Source: Paenibacillus sp. JCM 10914 (GTDB lineage: Bacteria > Bacillota > Bacilli > Paenibacillales > Paenibacillaceae). From it: a DNA stretch of 64,000 nucleotides. The DNA is taken from NCBI RefSeq assembly GCF_001315105.1, contig NZ_BAZR01000013.1, positions 62,001 through 126,000 on the forward strand. Reading direction: 5' to 3'. The notes under the pieces were generated by a model. That model was not told where the DNA came from and searched no databases. It saw nothing but the letters and a program-made list of their open reading frames with translations. The position numbers were made by a program, and so were the translations under genes. Position 1 is the first letter of the stretch; the number at the start of each line of letters is the position of its first letter. Shown here in pieces: positions 62,182 through 64,000 of this stretch.

Positions 62182-64000
62182 ATGGGTGATGGGCTGTTGC
62201 TAAACATACGAAATCTGTGGCAGAAACGAGAGAGCGTCATTGTAACCTGGTTAATCTCATATAGCGTGGTTCTGATCGTTCCAATTCTGATTAGCCTGGT
62301 CATTTATGTTCAGGCCAATGATACGCTGAAGAGTGAAATTCATCGAGCTAATGATTCTCTGCTGAAGCAAATGCGCTACACGATCGATACGCAGATCGAT
62401 CTGATGAAACGACTGAATATGGAGATGACATGGAGCCCGAATCTTCAAACATTAATGTATTCGAATAAATCGGCCATTGAATCACCATATACGGCGTATC
62501 AACTGGTCAAAGAATTCCGTCTGTACAAGACCTCGTACGCGTCGATCGATGAATTCTATGTTGTATGGAAGAAAGAGAATTCAATCCTGCGTGCAGGCAA
62601 TATTCGCGACATGAAGACAGCCTTTCATACCCTTCATAATACGGGCACCAAGACTTATGAGGAGTGGAGGGAAACCATACTTCATTCAGGCAGTAATCCG
62701 TTTGTTGTCATGCCGCACTTGAATGCAGCTCCGAACGAAACTTCAATCGCATACATTACCCAACTGCCGAATGATCTGAACGGTCAAGAGACAGGTGCGG
62801 TCGTCGTGATGGTGGATACGCGGCGATTTCAAGAGGCGGTTGAGAGTATATCCGGTTTCAGCGGAGGAACTTTGCTGATCCTGGATCAGAACCATGAGAT
62901 CTTGATGAGCAACCAACCGGAATCCGATGAACTTCAATTGTTCATGGAAGATGACCGTGTTCAGTTGGCCACGACTCAAATCCAGGGATCAGAGCTGTTT
63001 TACATGGAATCTGCTGTATCTGATTTGAAGTATGCCTTGATCATCCCTAGCAGTCTGTACTGGGAAAAAGCCGTGTATGTGCGTAATTTCACTTATGTCA
63101 GCATTCTGGTAAGTTTAATCGGTGCTGGCATTCTAACCTGGTTCTTTATGCGCCGAAACTACACTCCGATCCAGCAGCTTGTGGAGTTACTGACTGACAA
63201 GAATGCTCAATCCGATCCGAAAGACACGAATGAGCTTCGATTTATTAAACGGGTCGTCTTACATACACGTTCAGAGAAGCATGAGATTGCTCAACAATTA
63301 CAGAAGCATCAGCAGGTGCTGCGCTCCAACATGATCAACAAGCTGTTGAAAGGCAGACCAGACGGGCTGGTGCCCTATGAAGATGCTTTCCGTTCATTTC
63401 ATATGCCGCTTTACTCGAACGAGTTCGCCGTGATTTTATTTGTTATTGAGAACGAGGAGAATTTGTATGCCAAGCTGCCTGGCATTGACATTAATGAGCG
63501 GAACCGATTGCTGCATCTCATTATTTCCAATGTGGTGGAGGAACTGGCGGTGCAGCATCATCACATCGGGTATGTGGCAGAAGTTGATGACATGATGGTC
63601 TGTCTCGTAAATATGAAAGCGGATTCTTATGCCTCGGATTCCGCTCGGAATCTGCATGACATCGCCGAAGAAGCTCAGCGGTTTCTGGACCGCTTCAATA
63701 TGGAACTGACCATATCTATCAGCGGAATTCATATGTCTTGGATCGGGATTGCAGAAGCCTATCAAGAAGCGATCGATGCGATGGAATACAAGATGGTGCT
63801 TGGCAAAAAAGGGATTATCACGTATGAGGAAATTCAAAGCGAGATCCAAAGTGAAGGTTCATACGGTTATTATTATCCGCTCCAACTTGAGCAGCAGCTC
63901 ATCAATTTCATTAAGGCTGGCGATACGAAGCAAGCCAGCGCATATATGAACATGATTACCGAACGGAATTTTGATAAGCCGGTCATGTCCTTGACCCTTG
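62182..64000 (+). CDS. membrane-bound AraC-family sensor-regulator, C-terminal part beyond the window
   Basis: The frame is open from ATG 62182 to the right edge (606 codons) without a stop. It has a first transmembrane helix at about residues 24-46 (WLISYSVVLIVPILISLVIYV), an extracellular dCache-like sensor domain of about 250 residues (KQMRYTIDTQIDLMKRL, FRLYKTSYASIDEFYVVW), and a second helix near 305-325 (YVSILVSLIGAGILTWFFM). A cytoplasmic linker follows with NEFAVILFVIENEEN and AYQEAIDAMEYKMVLG, as in the YesN-like Paenibacillus regulators whose C-terminus carries an AraC DNA-binding domain. That domain is not visible here. Its place after the GH88/ABC operon suggests it senses the same sugar and activates that operon. 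Confidence 0.85.
   Translation, partial: MGDGLLLNIRNLWQKRESVIVTWLISYSVVLIVPILISLVIYVQANDTLKSEIHRANDSLLKQMRYTIDTQIDLMKRLNMEMTWSPNLQTLMYSNKSAIESPYTAYQLVKEFRLYKTSYASIDEFYVVWKKENSILRAGNIRDMKTAFHTLHNTGTKTYEEWRETILHSGSNPFVVMPHLNAAPNETSIAYITQLPNDLNGQETGAVVVMVDTRRFQEAVESISGFSGGTLLILDQNHEILMSNQPESDELQLFMEDDRVQLATTQIQGSELFYMESAVSDLKYALIIPSSLYWEKAVYVRNFTYVSILVSLIGAGILTWFFMRRNYTPIQQLVELLTDKNAQSDPKDTNELRFIKRVVLHTRSEKHEIAQQLQKHQQVLRSNMINKLLKGRPDGLVPYEDAFRSFHMPLYSNEFAVILFVIENEENLYAKLPGIDINERNRLLHLIISNVVEELAVQHHHIGYVAEVDDMMVCLVNMKADSYASDSARNLHDIAEEAQRFLDRFNMELTISISGIHMSWIGIAEAYQEAIDAMEYKMVLGKKGIITYEEIQSEIQSEGSYGYYYPLQLEQQLINFIKAGDTKQASAYMNMITERNFDKPVMSLTL

Noticed and set aside
1..64000. CRISPR array, rRNA, tRNA or insertion sequence
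   Set aside because: I saw no regular spacer-repeat array, no tRNA T-loop and acceptor-stem pairing, no rRNA-like block and no transposase gene with terminal repeats.

Overview
The window looks like chromosomal DNA of a Gram-positive Bacillota species, most probably a Paenibacillus or close relative. The signs are strong AGGAGG-type ribosome binding sites, frequent GTG/TTG starts, intermediate GC, many U-tailed hairpins, an S-layer-homology (SLH) protein, a CYP102-type P450 and many small carbohydrate regulons with AraC or LacI regulators. There are no rRNA or tRNA genes, CRISPR arrays, insertion sequences or phage genes. It is accessory and metabolic gene space, mostly short operons with a local regulator.

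Layout: (1) 1-6.6 kb: the end of a LacI regulator, a two-TM membrane protein, a Nudix hydrolase, a three-gene type III polyketide operon (synthase, methyltransferase, FAD oxidoreductase) and a Xer-like tyrosine recombinase with a palindromic promoter. (2) 6.6-16.5 kb: an aminoglycoside-type kinase, a DUF1796 protein, an alpha/beta hydrolase, an FAD oxidoreductase plus GH42 beta-galactosidase operon and a secreted GxGYxYP protein with a CcpA-like site. (3) 16.5-26 kb: a DadA-type oxidase, an AraC regulator divergent from a sugar isomerase/Gfo-Idh pair, a LysR regulator with two SDR genes, a TetR regulator, a DUF4097 protein and a VOC protein. (4) 26-32.7 kb: a fused CYP102 P450-reductase, an NAD(P)H oxidoreductase, an AI-2E transporter and a second P450. 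(5) 32.8-42 kb: an RCC1/cadherin-like/SLH surface protein, an MFS pump behind a possible attenuator, methyltransferase, DinB, ThyX, DJ-1 genes, an overlooked 46-residue secreted peptide gene and a TetR/MFS pair. (6) 42-51 kb: two helveticin J-like bacteriocin paralogues flanking a TetR/esterase pair, an aldo-keto reductase with a MerR-type promoter and a universal stress protein; then a fused ureAB-ureC urease with a nitrogen-control site. (7) 51-64 kb: a DUF3889 protein, a diguanylate-cyclase-like/histidine kinase hybrid, a Bcr-type pump, a VanW protein, a P450, and an oligosaccharide uptake operon (binding lipoprotein, two permeases, GH88 hydrolase) followed by a membrane-anchored AraC-type sensor that runs off the right edge.

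At least thirteen single-base frame breaks interrupt otherwise well-conserved genes. Almost all are explained by one missing base, and one of these genes also lacks the heme-ligand cysteine. The pattern suggests residual sequencing error at least as much as gene decay, so the disrupted genes are annotated here over their full length with the break marked.

The most unusual items are the CYP102 Cys-to-Tyr change, the Phr-like peptide gene, the paired helveticin J-like genes with an overlapping leader ORF, the MerR-type promoter and the HxlR-like operator with no regulator nearby, and a kinase carrying a degenerate GGDEF domain.
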